Shown piece after piece: positions 1-11,021 of a stretch of 64,000 bases of DNA (within the stretch, counting starts at the first letter, position 1; every line of letters begins with the position of its first letter). This stretch comes from Icerya purchasi (Eukaryota; Arthropoda; Insecta; Hemiptera; Monophlebidae). Location: the NCBI GenBank assembly GCA_039619475.1, contig CM077115.1, positions 593,551,643-593,615,642 on the forward strand. Reading direction: 5' to 3'. The translations under genes and the position numbers were made by a program. The notes under the pieces are model-generated. The model worked only from the letters and a program-made list of their open reading frames with translations. It made no database searches and was not told the DNA's origin.

Positions 1-2
1 AA

Positions 3-1499
3 AAACAGCGTCAGCCGGTTTATATAGAAGAGATTAACTGTAAACTGTTTGATAAAAATCCGACTGTTGTATTTTCTTGTAAAAATGATGACAATGTAAA
101 TAATTTTATGAATGAAAGTTGGATTCGTAGTAGTGTAAATAATATGGAGGTCGGCTGTATTGAGCGCATTAAGCAAAATAATAAAATTATTTACCTGTGC
201 TGTTTCAAGGTAAACGGTTTCGATAATGTAGACTACGGTGTGCTATTTAACGTATTACTAACTCTGTCAAATCTTCTGTTAAAGTTTAATGAAAAACACG
301 TTTTTATAAATAAAATTCCGGATACGCACACCCTCGTCGATTATGAACAATTTAAAGCTCTTATCTATTATATTTTTAAAGACTTAAACGTAAAACCGGT
401 CATTATTAGAAAAGAAAAAACGCAGCTAAAATCTCCGGAAGAAATAAATAAAGTTTTGCACGAAGCTCATAGTTCCGCCGCCAGCGGACATTCCGGGTTT
501 TTTCGTACTTACGCTAAGATTCGCAATCAGTATTACTGGTATAACATGAAAAGCGATATTCGTAAGTTCATAAAAAACTGTCACTCGTGTCAGGCCAATA
601 AAACCAATTTTAAACCAGTTAAGAACGCCATGGAAATCACTACCACGAGTTCCTTCCCTTTTCAACGTCTAGCCATAGATGTAGTAGGCCCTCTCCCTAT
701 AACGGAAAAAGGGAATAGATTTATCCTCACGATGCAGGATGATCTGACGAAATATTCCTACGCTATACCGATTCCGAACCATGAGGCTACCACGATATCA
801 GAAGAACTAGTTAAGTTCTTCAGTCTCTTCGGTATCCCTCAGTCACTACTCTCGGATCGTGGTACCGAGTTCACTTCCGAAATAATCAACCAATTATGCA
901 AGTTGTTTAAAGTCCGACATGTATTTTCGACTCCCTATCATCCGCAAACGAATGGTAGCCTGGAGAGAAGTCATCTGACATTAAAAGATTATCTGAAACA
1001 CTTTGTAAATCAAACCCAAAACAATTGGGATGATTTCGTCGCCCACGCTTGTTTCTCGTACAATACTAATGTACACAAAACTACCAATTTCCCTCCGTTC
1101 CAACTACTTTTCGGCCACAAGCCCTATATCCCAAGCTCGCTCACTGCAGAACCGGAATTTCGCTATACGTATGACGACTATTTTAACAACCTCAAGCTAA
1201 AGTTAAATAGTATACATAAAATAGCTCGCGAAAACATTATGGCGTCTAAATCTCGAACTAAAAATTACTACGATAAGAAAGTTAACGCTTGCGAATTTAA
1301 GGCTGGTCAACTGGTGATGCTAATAAATAAAACCACTAGGTTTAATAAGTTAACTCCTAATTTTAAAGGTCCGTATAAAATTGTTAAAGTAATAGGACCA
1401 AATGTGGTATTATTATTAATCGGTAGGAGGCACGTAAAATTTAATACCAATTTGATTAAACCGTATTTTTCAGATGATGACGATTGCCCAGCGGTCTAA
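3..1499 (+). CDS. Gypsy/errantivirus-like Pol, C-terminal part with integrase (5' end outside window)
   Basis: The frame is open from the window edge, so this is the 3' end of a longer pol; the first internal Met is at 108. It encodes the integrase that inserts the cDNA copy into the genome. A zinc-binding HHCC region is visible (H and H around HEAHSS...GHSGF, then CHSC). The DDE core follows, with the three acidic residues in AIDVVGPL, LSDRGTEF and SLERSH all present. The C terminus carries a GPY/F-type module (FKGPYKIVKV). No stop or frameshift is seen. It overlaps the env-like ORF by 26 nt in another frame, as in env-bearing insect Gypsy elements. The 5' half of the element lies beyond the window, so autonomy cannot be judged. 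Confidence 0.93.
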   Translation, partial: KQRQPVYIEEINCKLFDKNPTVVFSCKNDDNVNNFMNESWIRSSVNNMEVGCIERIKQNNKIIYLCCFKVNGFDNVDYGVLFNVLLTLSNLLLKFNEKHVFINKIPDTHTLVDYEQFKALIYYIFKDLNVKPVIIRKEKTQLKSPEEINKVLHEAHSSAASGHSGFFRTYAKIRNQYYWYNMKSDIRKFIKNCHSCQANKTNFKPVKNAMEITTTSSFPFQRLAIDVVGPLPITEKGNRFILTMQDDLTKYSYAIPIPNHEATTISEELVKFFSLFGIPQSLLSDRGTEFTSEIINQLCKLFKVRHVFSTPYHPQTNGSLERSHLTLKDYLKHFVNQTQNNWDDFVAHACFSYNTNVHKTTNFPPFQLLFGHKPYIPSSLTAEPEFRYTYDDYFNNLKLKLNSIHKIARENIMASKSRTKNYYDKKVNACEFKAGQLVMLINKTTRFNKLTPNFKGPYKIVKVIGPNVVLLLIGRRHVKFNTNLIKPYFSDDDDCPAV

Positions 1500-3384
1500 C
1501 TCCAATCTTGTCATTGTATCTTCTCTCCTAGTCCTACTGACGGTCATTCCGCTCTATCATAACCTCATACTCCCTCGTCCAACATCCAATAACATTACGG
1601 AAGTCTCTGGACATTCCGGCCTGTTCTACGAACATCTTGGATTTGCTAAGATATCCAGTACCACGTGGACTCTCATCATATCTACTAATATTTCCTTTAC
1701 CGAACAAAAATTACTTGTGTTAATCCGTCTCTCTGCCAAAGCCAATGGTCTTTGTCATCACATTAAAGATAATTTACATTCCTTGAATTGTCATCAAACT
1801 TTAAAATTAATTAACGGTAAAATAGTTAAATTGAAAGATCAACTCCAGACGATCCAACATTTGTGTGGTCACGTGATCCACAAGCGTGGTATCTTCAATG
1901 GAGGATCACACATTCTTAAATGGCTGTTCGGTACGCCGAGTTCTGATGATGGCGAATTTTATTCAGAGTCCATTCGTAAAGTAACAAATGATGATCATAA
2001 ATTAAATGAATTAATGAAGGAACAAGTTCAGGTCACCAGGAAAACAATTCGAATTTTCAATGAATCAGCCGCAAGCTTAGCTTTCCGTGAGCACATAATA
2101 AACGCCAATTTCGAAACGCTAAATAAAGTCGTTCACAATCTAAGCGATGAGGTCGAATCCTCGCTATACGTTCAGTCGGTTAGCGAATATATTAATCTAA
2201 TGTTAGAATTAGGGAACGAATTAACCTTTGAATACGACTCCATTGTTAATTCGATCTTATTTAGTAAGAATAATGTATTGCACCCCGAAGTAATTAATCC
2301 TAAGGATTTACTAATCGAACTACGTTTGGCTAATCTGCCAAAAGGTAAAAGATTCCCTATTACTCTCGACCCGCGTCACGTATTTAAATATTACGAAATT
2401 TGCATAATTAATACAGTATTTTATGATAATTTAATAATTTATAAAATAGAAATCCCCCTGGTGAATAACGTAGATTTTTTCCTTTTCCATATCATTCCCT
2501 ATCCCGTTTCCTTAAGTAATATCTCTTCTTCCCTGTTCCATTATATACGACCGAAGTATAAATACCTATTGATCGATCGCTTGTCTACGGAGTATATCGT
2601 TTACAAGGACTTTAGCAGCTGTATCACCGTAAGGTTTGGAGACGGAGATATTATACATCTGTGCAAAAGTCAGATCATCCGAAAAGTTAACAAAGAGATG
2701 CCCTGCGAAGCTGACCTGTACCTGTCCCGAACTACCAGTGTTCCCGATGATTGCGAGGTCGCTTCCATTTCCCTCAAGAACAATATTTTCCAGAAACTTT
2801 CCGATAACCGATGGCTATTCGTTGTTCCTGATCTCACCATACTTACTGTTTATTGCGATTCGACTGCAGCCCTTCAGGAATTTCGTCTCAGAGGCGTCGG
2901 AATAATATCTCTAGCTGATGACTGCCACGCCTCCGAGCCATCGATTTCTTTGGACGGACGCTCCACCACAAATGCTAACTTTAGTCACGTTGTCCCCACG
3001 ATAGATCTCGACATCCCAGAATGTTGCCCGGAAGCCAAAAACGTACGAAAAATCAATCTGACCAGATCAAATGAAGCTACCCTCGACAACCTAGATTCAG
3101 TTGACGCGGAGTTTGCTTCGATTCTGCACACGCTGAACACAAAAGATTCAGAGGACTTCCAAATCAACGCCTCCAACCTCAGCCAAACTATCATCGTTGC
3201 GGTCGTTGTTTTTATCATCGTGATACTTTTGTTCCTAAAATGGAACGCCTGTTGGATTAAATGTCGTCTGCCGTCAACCAAGAACTCACCTACACCTTCT
3301 TTAGATCCTAACACCGAACTAACGACTTCGAATAGATCAGCCTCCTCAGATCATCGCACAGGTGTAGCCATCAGCAATAATTAA
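1474..3384 (+). CDS. env: Env-like fusion glycoprotein of an errantivirus-like element
   Basis: This 636-aa uninterrupted ORF follows pol with a 26-nt overlap, the usual place for env in errantiviruses. A hydrophobic N-terminal segment (about residues 11-30) could be a signal peptide. Near residue 137 a basic HKR is followed by the glycine-rich GIFNGGSHILKWLFGT, which resembles the cleavage and fusion-peptide region of the baculovirus F-like Env family. The basic site lacks an Arg at P4, so it is not a canonical furin site. A strong C-terminal transmembrane stretch (VAVVVFIIVILLFL) precedes a short Lys/Ser-rich tail. Env is normally made from a spliced RNA; the donor would lie outside the window. 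The family call rests on position and architecture. Whether the protein is functional is unknown. Confidence 0.85.
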   Translation: MMTIAQRSNSNLVIVSSLLVLLTVIPLYHNLILPRPTSNNITEVSGHSGLFYEHLGFAKISSTTWTLIISTNISFTEQKLLVLIRLSAKANGLCHHIKDNLHSLNCHQTLKLINGKIVKLKDQLQTIQHLCGHVIHKRGIFNGGSHILKWLFGTPSSDDGEFYSESIRKVTNDDHKLNELMKEQVQVTRKTIRIFNESAASLAFREHIINANFETLNKVVHNLSDEVESSLYVQSVSEYINLMLELGNELTFEYDSIVNSILFSKNNVLHPEVINPKDLLIELRLANLPKGKRFPITLDPRHVFKYYEICIINTVFYDNLIIYKIEIPLVNNVDFFLFHIIPYPVSLSNISSSLFHYIRPKYKYLLIDRLSTEYIVYKDFSSCITVRFGDGDIIHLCKSQIIRKVNKEMPCEADLYLSRTTSVPDDCEVASISLKNNIFQKLSDNRWLFVVPDLTILTVYCDSTAALQEFRLRGVGIISLADDCHASEPSISLDGRSTTNANFSHVVPTIDLDIPECCPEAKNVRKINLTRSNEATLDNLDSVDAEFASILHTLNTKDSEDFQINASNLSQTIIVAVVVFIIVILLFLKWNACWIKCRLPSTKNSPTPSLDPNTELTTSNRSASSDHRTGVAISNN

Positions 3385-3520
3385 TCGCATTCCACATCAC
3401 GTGCCAGCGAATTAATGCGTTTTCAATTTCTGTACTGTACCAATTGTCAATTGTTATGTTTTCACTTTTACTACTAACTTTAGCTCTTTTTTTTTCTTTT
3501 TCTTTTCTTTTTTTTTATAC

Positions 3521-3533
3521 AAGGGAAGGAGAG
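3521..3533 (+). promoter_or_regulatory. Polypurine tract of the errantivirus-like element
   Basis: The all-purine run AAGGGAAGGAGAG lies immediately 5' of the LTR start (TGTTGTA at 3534). This is where a plus-strand primer for reverse transcription is expected. The env stop is 137 bp upstream. Confidence 0.8.
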
Positions 3534-4153
3534 TGTTGTATGCCAACTTCCATATTATTTCTCAGACTAACTTTATTCATTTATTTTTTATTTTATTTTT
3601 TTTTCTCTCTCTTGCCCAGTTGTATTTGCAGGCTAAATAATCGTTTATCCGCTTATGTTGCGAATCCACTACTTCTCAGTTATTATAAGTTACATTGCAA
3701 ATGTCGCAACTTTTCGTCATATCGTCGTTCTCCGAATTTTTACATCCGCTGTACGCAGAATCCTCATTTATTGTTATAAACGGCCGAAGCAGCCGATTAT
3801 TCGCTTACACTGCATATCCGTGACTTCTCCGTTTGTCGCGAGTGACGTATCGACTTGTCGAACCGTCGTTGTTGAATGTTAATGAATTGTTTTTTGGTCA
3901 GTCGAGTATTCTTGGGACACCCAGAATAACCGTTTTTCGGTAGTCCAGTCGGTCCGATTAGCCCTTAGCATCGTATTGCTCTAATCGTGTCGTTACAGAC
4001 TTACGGAAGCCGCTATCGGTTTTTTACACATAACCGCGATCTGTATCGTCGTCATATTAAAATAAACGTAATATAACTAGCTTCGACTAGGTTTATTTCA
4101 AATTACGCGAAATAATTGATCGGTACTTAGTATTCCGTCCCGGGAATACAACA
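3534..4153 (+). repeat. 3' LTR of the errantivirus-like element (620 bp)
   Basis: The LTR starts with TGTTGTA right after the polypurine tract and ends with TACAACA, a perfect 7-bp inverted terminal pair. Beyond 4153 the sequence changes abruptly to minus-strand Penelope-like DNA, so the right end is the true host junction. The 5' LTR is outside the window, so the target duplication and LTR divergence cannot be read here. Confidence 0.88.
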
Positions 4154-4526
4154 TATCTAAGAAATTTATTTTGTTATTTTCTTCTTTTTCCATAGTATAA
4201 TGAATATTTTTGTGAATTTTATTTAAATCATTTAGAATGTCATTTTCAGTATTACTACTATTTTCATCAAAAATTAGTAGTGTATCATCTACATATCTAA
4301 TATAAGATTTAATATTGTATTTTTGTATTATATTTTCCATGTATATTTCTTCTAAATTTTGTAGAAAGATTTCACTTAAAATACCTGACAAAGGTGAGCC
4401 CATAGCTAATCCATTATTTTGTATATACATGGAGTTATTAAAATTAAAGTAATTTTGCTCTGTAACAGTTTTAATTATTTGGATTAATTGATTACAAAAA
4501 ATATTATTCTTTAACTTATTTACAGA
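4154..4526 (-). pseudogene. Inverted Penelope-like RT fragment, interrupted by the provirus
   Basis: The reverse complement is nearly identical to about 7443-7812 of the intact Penelope-like ORF and includes the RT motifs GLAMGSPLSG and YVDDT. Its left side is cut by the errantivirus-like LTR. Its right side joins forward-oriented PLE sequence at 4526/4527 (TACAGA|AGAC). The ORF that runs on into the LTR is chimeric and has no biological meaning. The segment overlaps in content with the forward copy beside it, so it is a partial duplicate in inverted orientation. Confidence 0.9.
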
Positions 4527-4637
4527 AGACCACTAATAAATTATACTAGTGCACCTTCTTATAAAATCTCAAAATTAATAACTAAAATATTAAAAACTAA
4601 TATATCAATTAATAATAAATATACTATTAGAAACAGA

Positions 4638-5918
4638 TTGGATGTTTTTGATAAATTAAAAAATATAAAAATTAATAACAAAACTAAATTAATTTCTTAT
4701 GATATAACAAACCTTTATACAAATATACCTATAAATGAAACCATAGATATAATTAAAAAATCTGTAAATAAGTTAAAGAATAATATTTTTTGTAATCAAT
4801 TAATCCAAATAATTAAAACTGTTACAGAGCAAAATTACTTTAATTTTAATAACTCCATGTATATACAAAATAATGGATTAGCTATGGGCTCACCTTTGTC
4901 AGGTATTTTAAGTGAAATCTTTCTACAAAATTTAGAAGAAATATACATGGAAAATATAATACAAAAATACAATATTAAATCTTATATTAGATATGTAGAT
5001 GATACACTACTAATTTTTGATGAAAATAGTAGTAATACTGAAAATGACATTCTAAATGATTTAAATAAAATTCACAAAAATATTCATTATACTATGGAAA
5101 AAGAAGAAAATAACAAAATAAATTTCTTAGATATAACAATAATAAAATCAAATGATAAGTTAACATATAATATTTATAGAAAACAAACCACCACTGATAA
5201 TATAATTCATAAAACATCAAATCACCCAAACCAACATAAATATGCTTACTTCATGACTGCAATAAATAGATTATTAACTACACCCATGAATATAAATAAA
5301 AAACAAATAGAAATTAATATATTAAAGACTCTGGCAAGAAATAATGGTTATGACGAACAAATAATAGATAAACTAATTCACAAAATAAAATCAAAATCAA
5401 AATATAAACAAAAATTAAGAGTCAATAATGCTACTAACAATAAAGGATGGATAACATTCACATTTATAAACAATAACATATACAAATTAACCAATTTATT
5501 CAAAAAACAAGGTTTAAATGTAGCATTCAAAACTAAAAATAATTTAAAATATAAAATAAACACCTTAAATTTAAAAAATAATAATATTTACGAAAATAGT
5601 GGTATATATAAAATAAATTGTACTGATTGTGAGAAATCATACATTGGTCAAACAGGGCAAAAAATCAATTGCAGATATAAAGAACATATAAAAGCATTTA
5701 ATAATAATGAAATAGAAAAATCAACCTATGCAGAACATCTAATTAAAAATAAACATAAACCTAATTCAATAGAAAATACTGTAACCATCCTGGCCACTTA
5801 TCACAAAGGTAATAATATGAACATTGCAGAAAATTATTATATAAATAAATATAAAAATAATATTTTAAATGACCAAACACCTAATAATAATAATCCACTG
5901 TTTAATATAAAAATTTAA
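4638..5918 (+). pseudogene. Penelope-like RT/GIY-YIG ORF, N-terminally truncated
   Basis: The 426-aa remnant is open from the truncation point. It keeps the RT motifs LISYDITNLYTNIP, GLAMGSPLSG and YVDDTLLI and the C-terminal GIY-YIG endonuclease segment (GIYKINCTDCEKSYIGQT). It lacks the N-terminal ~340 residues of the 800-aa copy downstream, so it is called a truncated copy even though no stop codon interrupts it. Confidence 0.88.
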
Positions 5919-6085
5919 CTTTTTGTCTTCTTGTTTTATTTTATATTTTATATTAATTATTAGAATTTTCAACATATAGATTTTTATACCTGCCATGTTT
6001 ATTCCTCTTTACATCTACTATATATACACATGTATTCCCTATATTCACTTCAGTATGTTCTAAGTTTCCTTTAAGTTAGTGTTAG

Positions 6086-6110
6086 CTGATGATGGGTTAT
6101 GCCCGAAAAC
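6086..6110 (+). ncRNA. Hammerhead-ribozyme-like motif in PLE copy 1 tail
   Basis: CTGATGA (6086-6092) is followed by a short stem GGG/CCC (6094-6096 with 6102-6104) and GAAA (6105-6108), in the spacing of a hammerhead core. Hammerhead motifs are known in the pseudo-LTRs of Penelope-like elements. Stem II is only 3 bp and the residue after GAAA is A rather than C, so activity is uncertain. The same motif recurs at 8766. Confidence 0.55.
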
Positions 6111-6195
6111 GTTTCTAAATAGGTATTTATCTAATTTATTGATCTATATTGTTTGTTATTAAAGTTTATTTTATTATACCATTTTAACAAACAGG

Positions 6196-8598
6196 ATGTA
6201 TTCACCTACATTTAATTATGCCGATATGGCAATATATATTCAAAAGTTTTATTATTTAAAGTTAAAATTATATAAAACTATCAATAACATATATTTTAAT
6301 AAAGTTTGTATAAGTAATAATATAATCCCTAAATATGCAGTAGTTAAAATAAAAAATAAATCTGATATAGCAATGAAAACTAAATCACAAGCTGAAAAAT
6401 TTTGGATTAAAAATGAAATTAACTTCCTTTATAACAAAAAGAATAAAATTAACCTTCAAATGTTAAAATTACATATATATCTAGCTAATAACTTAAAATT
6501 TGAAATATTAAAATTATATTTAGATGAAATAGATCTAAAAATTAAAGCATTTATTAATAAAAAACGCCTAATTTTAGATAAGAAATTAAATAACTTAATA
6601 AAACAACAAAAACCAAAACTTGCAGATAATAACAAATTTAATTTTCATCCCAGAACTATAAACTTAACCAACATACAATTAACAAATGATGAAATTAATA
6701 CTGTAAATTTGGGCTATAAATATAATTTAAACATATATAACAGAAAACAATATGAAAATTTAATTATAGAAACTGAATCTGCTATCCAAAAATTACCAAT
6801 TGAAGATCAAACAATTATTAGAGCTGAGGCAACTCATGCCATCAGAAATATCTTAAAGAAAAATGAAACAAATATAGAACATTTAAAAATACAAAACACA
6901 ATTAAAAATATCAATAGTAAATTAAAACAAAACAATGCAGTTATTGTAAAAGCAGATAAGGGAAATAGTTTAGTAATCATCAATAAAAATGAAATCATCC
7001 AAAAAACTGAAAATTTTTTAAAAGAAAATAATATACAATTAATAAAAACAAACTCCACTAATAAATATCAAATAAAAATAAGGAAAATAATAAAAGAATC
7101 TGATATAATAATAAATAATAATGAAGCTAAATATTTAATAAATATGAACCCAAAAGCACCAACTCTTAACCCTTTAATAAAAATACATAAAAATAATGCT
7201 CCTATAAGACCACTAATAAATTATACTAGTGCACCTTCTTATAAAATCTCAAAATTAATAACTAAAATATTAAAAACTTATATATCAATTAATAATAAAT
7301 ATACTATTAGAAACAGATTGGATGTTTTTGATAAATTAAAAAATATAAAAATTAATAACAAAACTAAATTAATTTCTTATGATATAACAAACCTTTATAC
7401 AAATATACCTATAAATGAAACCATAGATATAATTAAAAAATCTGTAAATAAGTTAAAGAATAATATTTTTTGTAATCAATTAATCCAAATAATTAAAACT
7501 GTTACAGAGCAAAATTACTTTAATTTTAATAACTCCATGTATATACAAAATAATGGATTAGCTATGGGCTCACCTTTGTCAGGTATTTTAAGTGAAATCT
7601 TTCTACAAAATTTAGAAGAAATATACATGGAAAATATAATACAAAAATACAATATTAAATCTTATATTAGATATGTAGATGATACACTACTAATTTTTGA
7701 TGAAAATAGTAGTAATACTGAAAATGACATTCTAAATGATTTAAATAAAATTCACAAAAATATTCATTATACTATGGAAAAAGAAGAAAATAACAAAATA
7801 AATTTCTTAGATATAACAATAATAAAATCAAATGATAAGTTAACATATAATATTTATAGAAAACAAACCACCACTGATAATATAATTCATAAAACATCAA
7901 ATCACCCAAACCAACATAAATATGCTTACTTCATGACTGCAATAAATAGATTATTAACTACACCCATGAATATAAATAAAAAACAAATAGAAATTAATAT
8001 ATTAAAGACTCTGGCAAGAAATAATGGTTATGACGAACAAATAATAGATAAACTAATTCACAAAATAAAATCAAAATCAAAATATAAACAAAAATTAAGA
8101 GTCAATAATGCTACTAACAATAAAGGATGGATAACATTCACATTTATAAACAATAACATATACAAATTAACCAATTTATTCAAAAAACAAGGTTTAAATG
8201 TAGCATTCAAAACTAAAAATAATTTAAAATATAAAATAAACACCTTAAATTTAAAAAATAATAATATTTACGAAAATAGTGGTATATATAAAATAAATTG
8301 TACTGATTGTGAGAAATCATATATTGGTCAAACAGGGCGAAAAATCAATTGCAGATATAAAGAACATATAAAAGCATTTAATAATAATGAAATAGAAAAA
8401 TCAACCTATGCAGAACATCTAATTAAAAATAAACATAAACCTAATTCAATAGAAAATACTGTAACCATCCTGGCCACTTATCACAAAGGTAATAATATGA
8501 ACATTGCAGAAAATTATTATATAAATAAATATAAAAATAATATTTTAAATGACCAAACACCTAATAATAATAATCCACTGTTTAATATAAAAATTTAA
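6196..8598 (+). CDS. Penelope-like reverse transcriptase with GIY-YIG endonuclease (800 aa, intact)
   Basis: This is the single protein of a Penelope-like element, which copies its RNA into DNA at a nicked target. A Lys/Asn-rich N-terminal domain (about residues 1-330) precedes an RT domain with KADKGNSLVII, a PLIKIHK motif, LISYDITNLYTNIP, GLAMGSPLSG, YVDDTLLI (catalytic Asp pair near residue 495) and NFLDITI. The C terminus has a GIY-YIG nuclease: GIYKIN from about residue 696, SYIGQTGRKINCR, then STYAEHL. The endonuclease places it in the Penelope/Neptune-like group rather than the EN-minus Athena type. Codon use is extremely AT-rich. No internal stop is present, so it may be recently active. 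The start is the first Met of the open frame. Confidence 0.93.
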   Translation: MYSPTFNYADMAIYIQKFYYLKLKLYKTINNIYFNKVCISNNIIPKYAVVKIKNKSDIAMKTKSQAEKFWIKNEINFLYNKKNKINLQMLKLHIYLANNLKFEILKLYLDEIDLKIKAFINKKRLILDKKLNNLIKQQKPKLADNNKFNFHPRTINLTNIQLTNDEINTVNLGYKYNLNIYNRKQYENLIIETESAIQKLPIEDQTIIRAEATHAIRNILKKNETNIEHLKIQNTIKNINSKLKQNNAVIVKADKGNSLVIINKNEIIQKTENFLKENNIQLIKTNSTNKYQIKIRKIIKESDIIINNNEAKYLINMNPKAPTLNPLIKIHKNNAPIRPLINYTSAPSYKISKLITKILKTYISINNKYTIRNRLDVFDKLKNIKINNKTKLISYDITNLYTNIPINETIDIIKKSVNKLKNNIFCNQLIQIIKTVTEQNYFNFNNSMYIQNNGLAMGSPLSGILSEIFLQNLEEIYMENIIQKYNIKSYIRYVDDTLLIFDENSSNTENDILNDLNKIHKNIHYTMEKEENNKINFLDITIIKSNDKLTYNIYRKQTTTDNIIHKTSNHPNQHKYAYFMTAINRLLTTPMNINKKQIEINILKTLARNNGYDEQIIDKLIHKIKSKSKYKQKLRVNNATNNKGWITFTFINNNIYKLTNLFKKQGLNVAFKTKNNLKYKINTLNLKNNNIYENSGIYKINCTDCEKSYIGQTGRKINCRYKEHIKAFNNNEIEKSTYAEHLIKNKHKPNSIENTVTILATYHKGNNMNIAENYYINKYKNNILNDQTPNNNNPLFNIKI

Positions 8599-8765
8599 CT
8601 TTTTGTCTTCTTGTTTTATTTTATATTTTATATTAATTATTAGCATTTTCAACATATAGATTTTTATACCTGCCATGTTTATTCCTCTTTACATCTACTA
8701 TATATACACATGTATTCCCTATATTCACTTCAGTATGTTTTAAGTTTCCTTTAAGTTAGTGTTAG

Positions 8766-8790
8766 CTGATGATGGGTTATGCCCGAAAAC
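8766..8790 (+). ncRNA. Hammerhead-ribozyme-like motif in PLE copy 2 tail
   Basis: The motif is identical to that at 6086: CTGATGA (8766-8772), a GGG/CCC stem, then GAAA (8785-8788). It lies in the 3' non-coding region about 170 bp after the ORF stop. Confidence 0.55.
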
Positions 8791-11021
8791 GTTTCTAAAT
8801 AGGTATTTATCTAATTTATTGATCTATATTGTTTGTTATTAAAGTTTATTTTATTATAACATGAGATTAGTACAGCAGCGTGTACAATGTAATATTTAGA
8901 GCACAGTCGTCATGATAACAGTGCTATTTAGTGTATTTCATAAAAGCTCGGCACGCATTTAGTGTGCAAGAGTGCGAGCACCACAACAATCGCCTTATGG
9001 AACGTTATCCATACGTAGCAAGTCTACTTCTTATGATATCTGACAAAAACTCGAACACCATGGCAATCACTAAATTAAGAGTGACCCATACATGTCATGT
9101 TTATTTGGGTCAGATGACCTGGATCCCATAGTAACCGTTGCTGTTTGGTCGGACAACAGAGTCCAGTGAAGTAAATACTTGATAAAAGTTTCGAGTCATA
9201 ATAACTGATGCTAACGTATTTAAAACTAAATGCACTTAAGTTATGGGAAGAGCGTCACGACACCACTTCCTTCTCTTTAACCTTCTTCTCGGATTACCCA
9301 GAAGAGTATTTATAAACATGCTACTAACTTTAGGATTGGGATGTAGATTTAGATTTTCAAAAAATTTTCTGTACTGTTGAGTATGAACTGATTTAACAAA
9401 AGGAACATGCAGATCTCGATGGAGAGTTAGGTTTGAAACATATTTTGGTGCTGCTGCAATCCCTCGGAGGATAATGGACTGCTGACTCTGAATACGAGCA
9501 AGGTTGCTTCTACTTGTATTTCCATATAGTTCTAGGCCATACCTCCACACCGGAGCTATAATCATCAAGTAGATAGATCTTTTTAACCTTATACTTAATT
9601 TAGATTTATTGCCTATCAGCGAGGATAGCTTTTTAGTGTGTGCGATTAGCTTTCTCCGTATTTGTGCAACGTGGAAGCGCCACGTAAGGCGACGGTCAAG
9701 GTACATGCCTAGATACTTGACTGTGTCTACCTGTTTGAGCTCTACATTGTTTATTTGTAATTTAGGGCATGTAACGTATCTGTTCGTGAAGGTTATGTGC
9801 TGACATTTTTCCTCACTAAATTTAATTCCCCATTTTTTGGCCCAGATCATTATCCTGTTTAAATGGTCCTGAACTGCATTATTCGCATATGTACAATTAG
9901 TATCTGAGGACAGTATTGCTATATCATCAGCAAATGTGGCCAGAATTGTCTGATTTGATACAGGAAGGTCAGCCGTATAGATGGAGTATAGAATCGGGCT
10001 AAGGAGGCTACCCTGCGGAACAGAGGCCGATACCATACCTTCCGTAGACATTGAACCATTGACATTTACTATAAATTACCTATTTAATAGATAGGACTGA
10101 AAAAATAAATATAAGTCCGGTGGTAGTATTTGTTTGAGTTTATATAAAAGCCCAGTATGCCAAACCCGGTCAAATGCCTGGGCGACGTCCAGAAAGACCG
10201 CAGAGCATACCTCTCGCTTTTCAAGCACTGATGATATGGCATCCACTAGTCTATGGCACTGTTGTATGGTAGAATCCTGTGTTCGAAAACCAAATTGATG
10301 TACTGGTATCAATTTTTTATTTTCAATTACTGGAATTATTCTTTGTAGGATTAATTTCTCGAAAACTTTTGAGAGAGTATTTAGCAGACTGATTGGTCTA
10401 TAGGATGATAGGAGAGACAACGGTTTCAAGGGTTTTGGTATCATAATTATTTTAGATTTTTTCCATGATTTCGGATAGTAACCTATTCGTAGGATGGCAT
10501 TAAATATAAAACAGAGAAGAGTGGCAGATTTTTTGGGCAGGTGAATTAGAATTTCTCCCGTTACTCCATCGAGTCCAGGAGATTTCCTTAGAGGAGCTTT
10601 TTTGAGACATTTGTATACCTCATTTGGAGAGAATGGCCTGGTGGGAAGGCTAAGCTGTAGTGATTGCTCTAGATAACGTTGTATAACGTTAATATGTTCT
10701 GAATCAATGTTTCCGTGAGGCATGAACGTAGCCTCTAAATACGAAGCGAATGCGTCTGCTTTCTGTTTATCTGTTCTAGCCCAACTACCGTCTTGCATCC
10801 GAATGTTGTGAGTCTCTGAAGATTGCCGCAGTATTCTTTTGGTTGCCTTCCATAAAGATCCATCCTGTGTATCTAGAGTTTCCAAGTAACTACTGTATGT
10901 TTTTTCTTTATATCTCTTAATTTCTTCTTTTAGCTTGTAACGGAGATTGTTGTATGTAGCTTTTAATGCCGGATAGCGGTTCTGTTGCCATCTTCTCCTT
11001 GCTGCCCGAGTAGCTTTTATT

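Larger units (their letters stand above)
4527..6177 (+). mobile_element. Penelope-like element copy 1, 5'-truncated
   Basis: The sequence matches 7207-8858 (copy 2) almost base for base. It begins inside the RT domain and ends with the same 3' tail (TTTATTTTATTATA). A few substitutions separate the copies, for example a Gln/Arg difference in the GIY-YIG region at about 5658/8339. Its 3' non-coding end lies directly upstream of copy 2 and may act as the upstream pseudo-LTR of that copy. Confidence 0.9.
6178..8858 (+). mobile_element. Penelope-like element copy 2, apparently full-length coding
   Basis: The copy starts right after the 3' end of copy 1, with only 18 bp before its ATG, giving a head-to-tail tandem. 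Its 3' tail is nearly identical to that of copy 1 and ends TTTATTTTATTATA, after which unrelated sequence begins. PLEs are often found as such partial tandems with inverted pieces. Confidence 0.88.

Noticed and set aside
3444..3779. A Phe/Leu-rich 111-aa ORF after env
   Set aside because: It spans the polypurine tract and LTR start, so it is non-coding.
4098..4430. A 110-aa minus-strand ORF with RT motifs
   Set aside because: It is a chimera that runs from inverted PLE sequence into the LTR of the provirus; it has no independent meaning.
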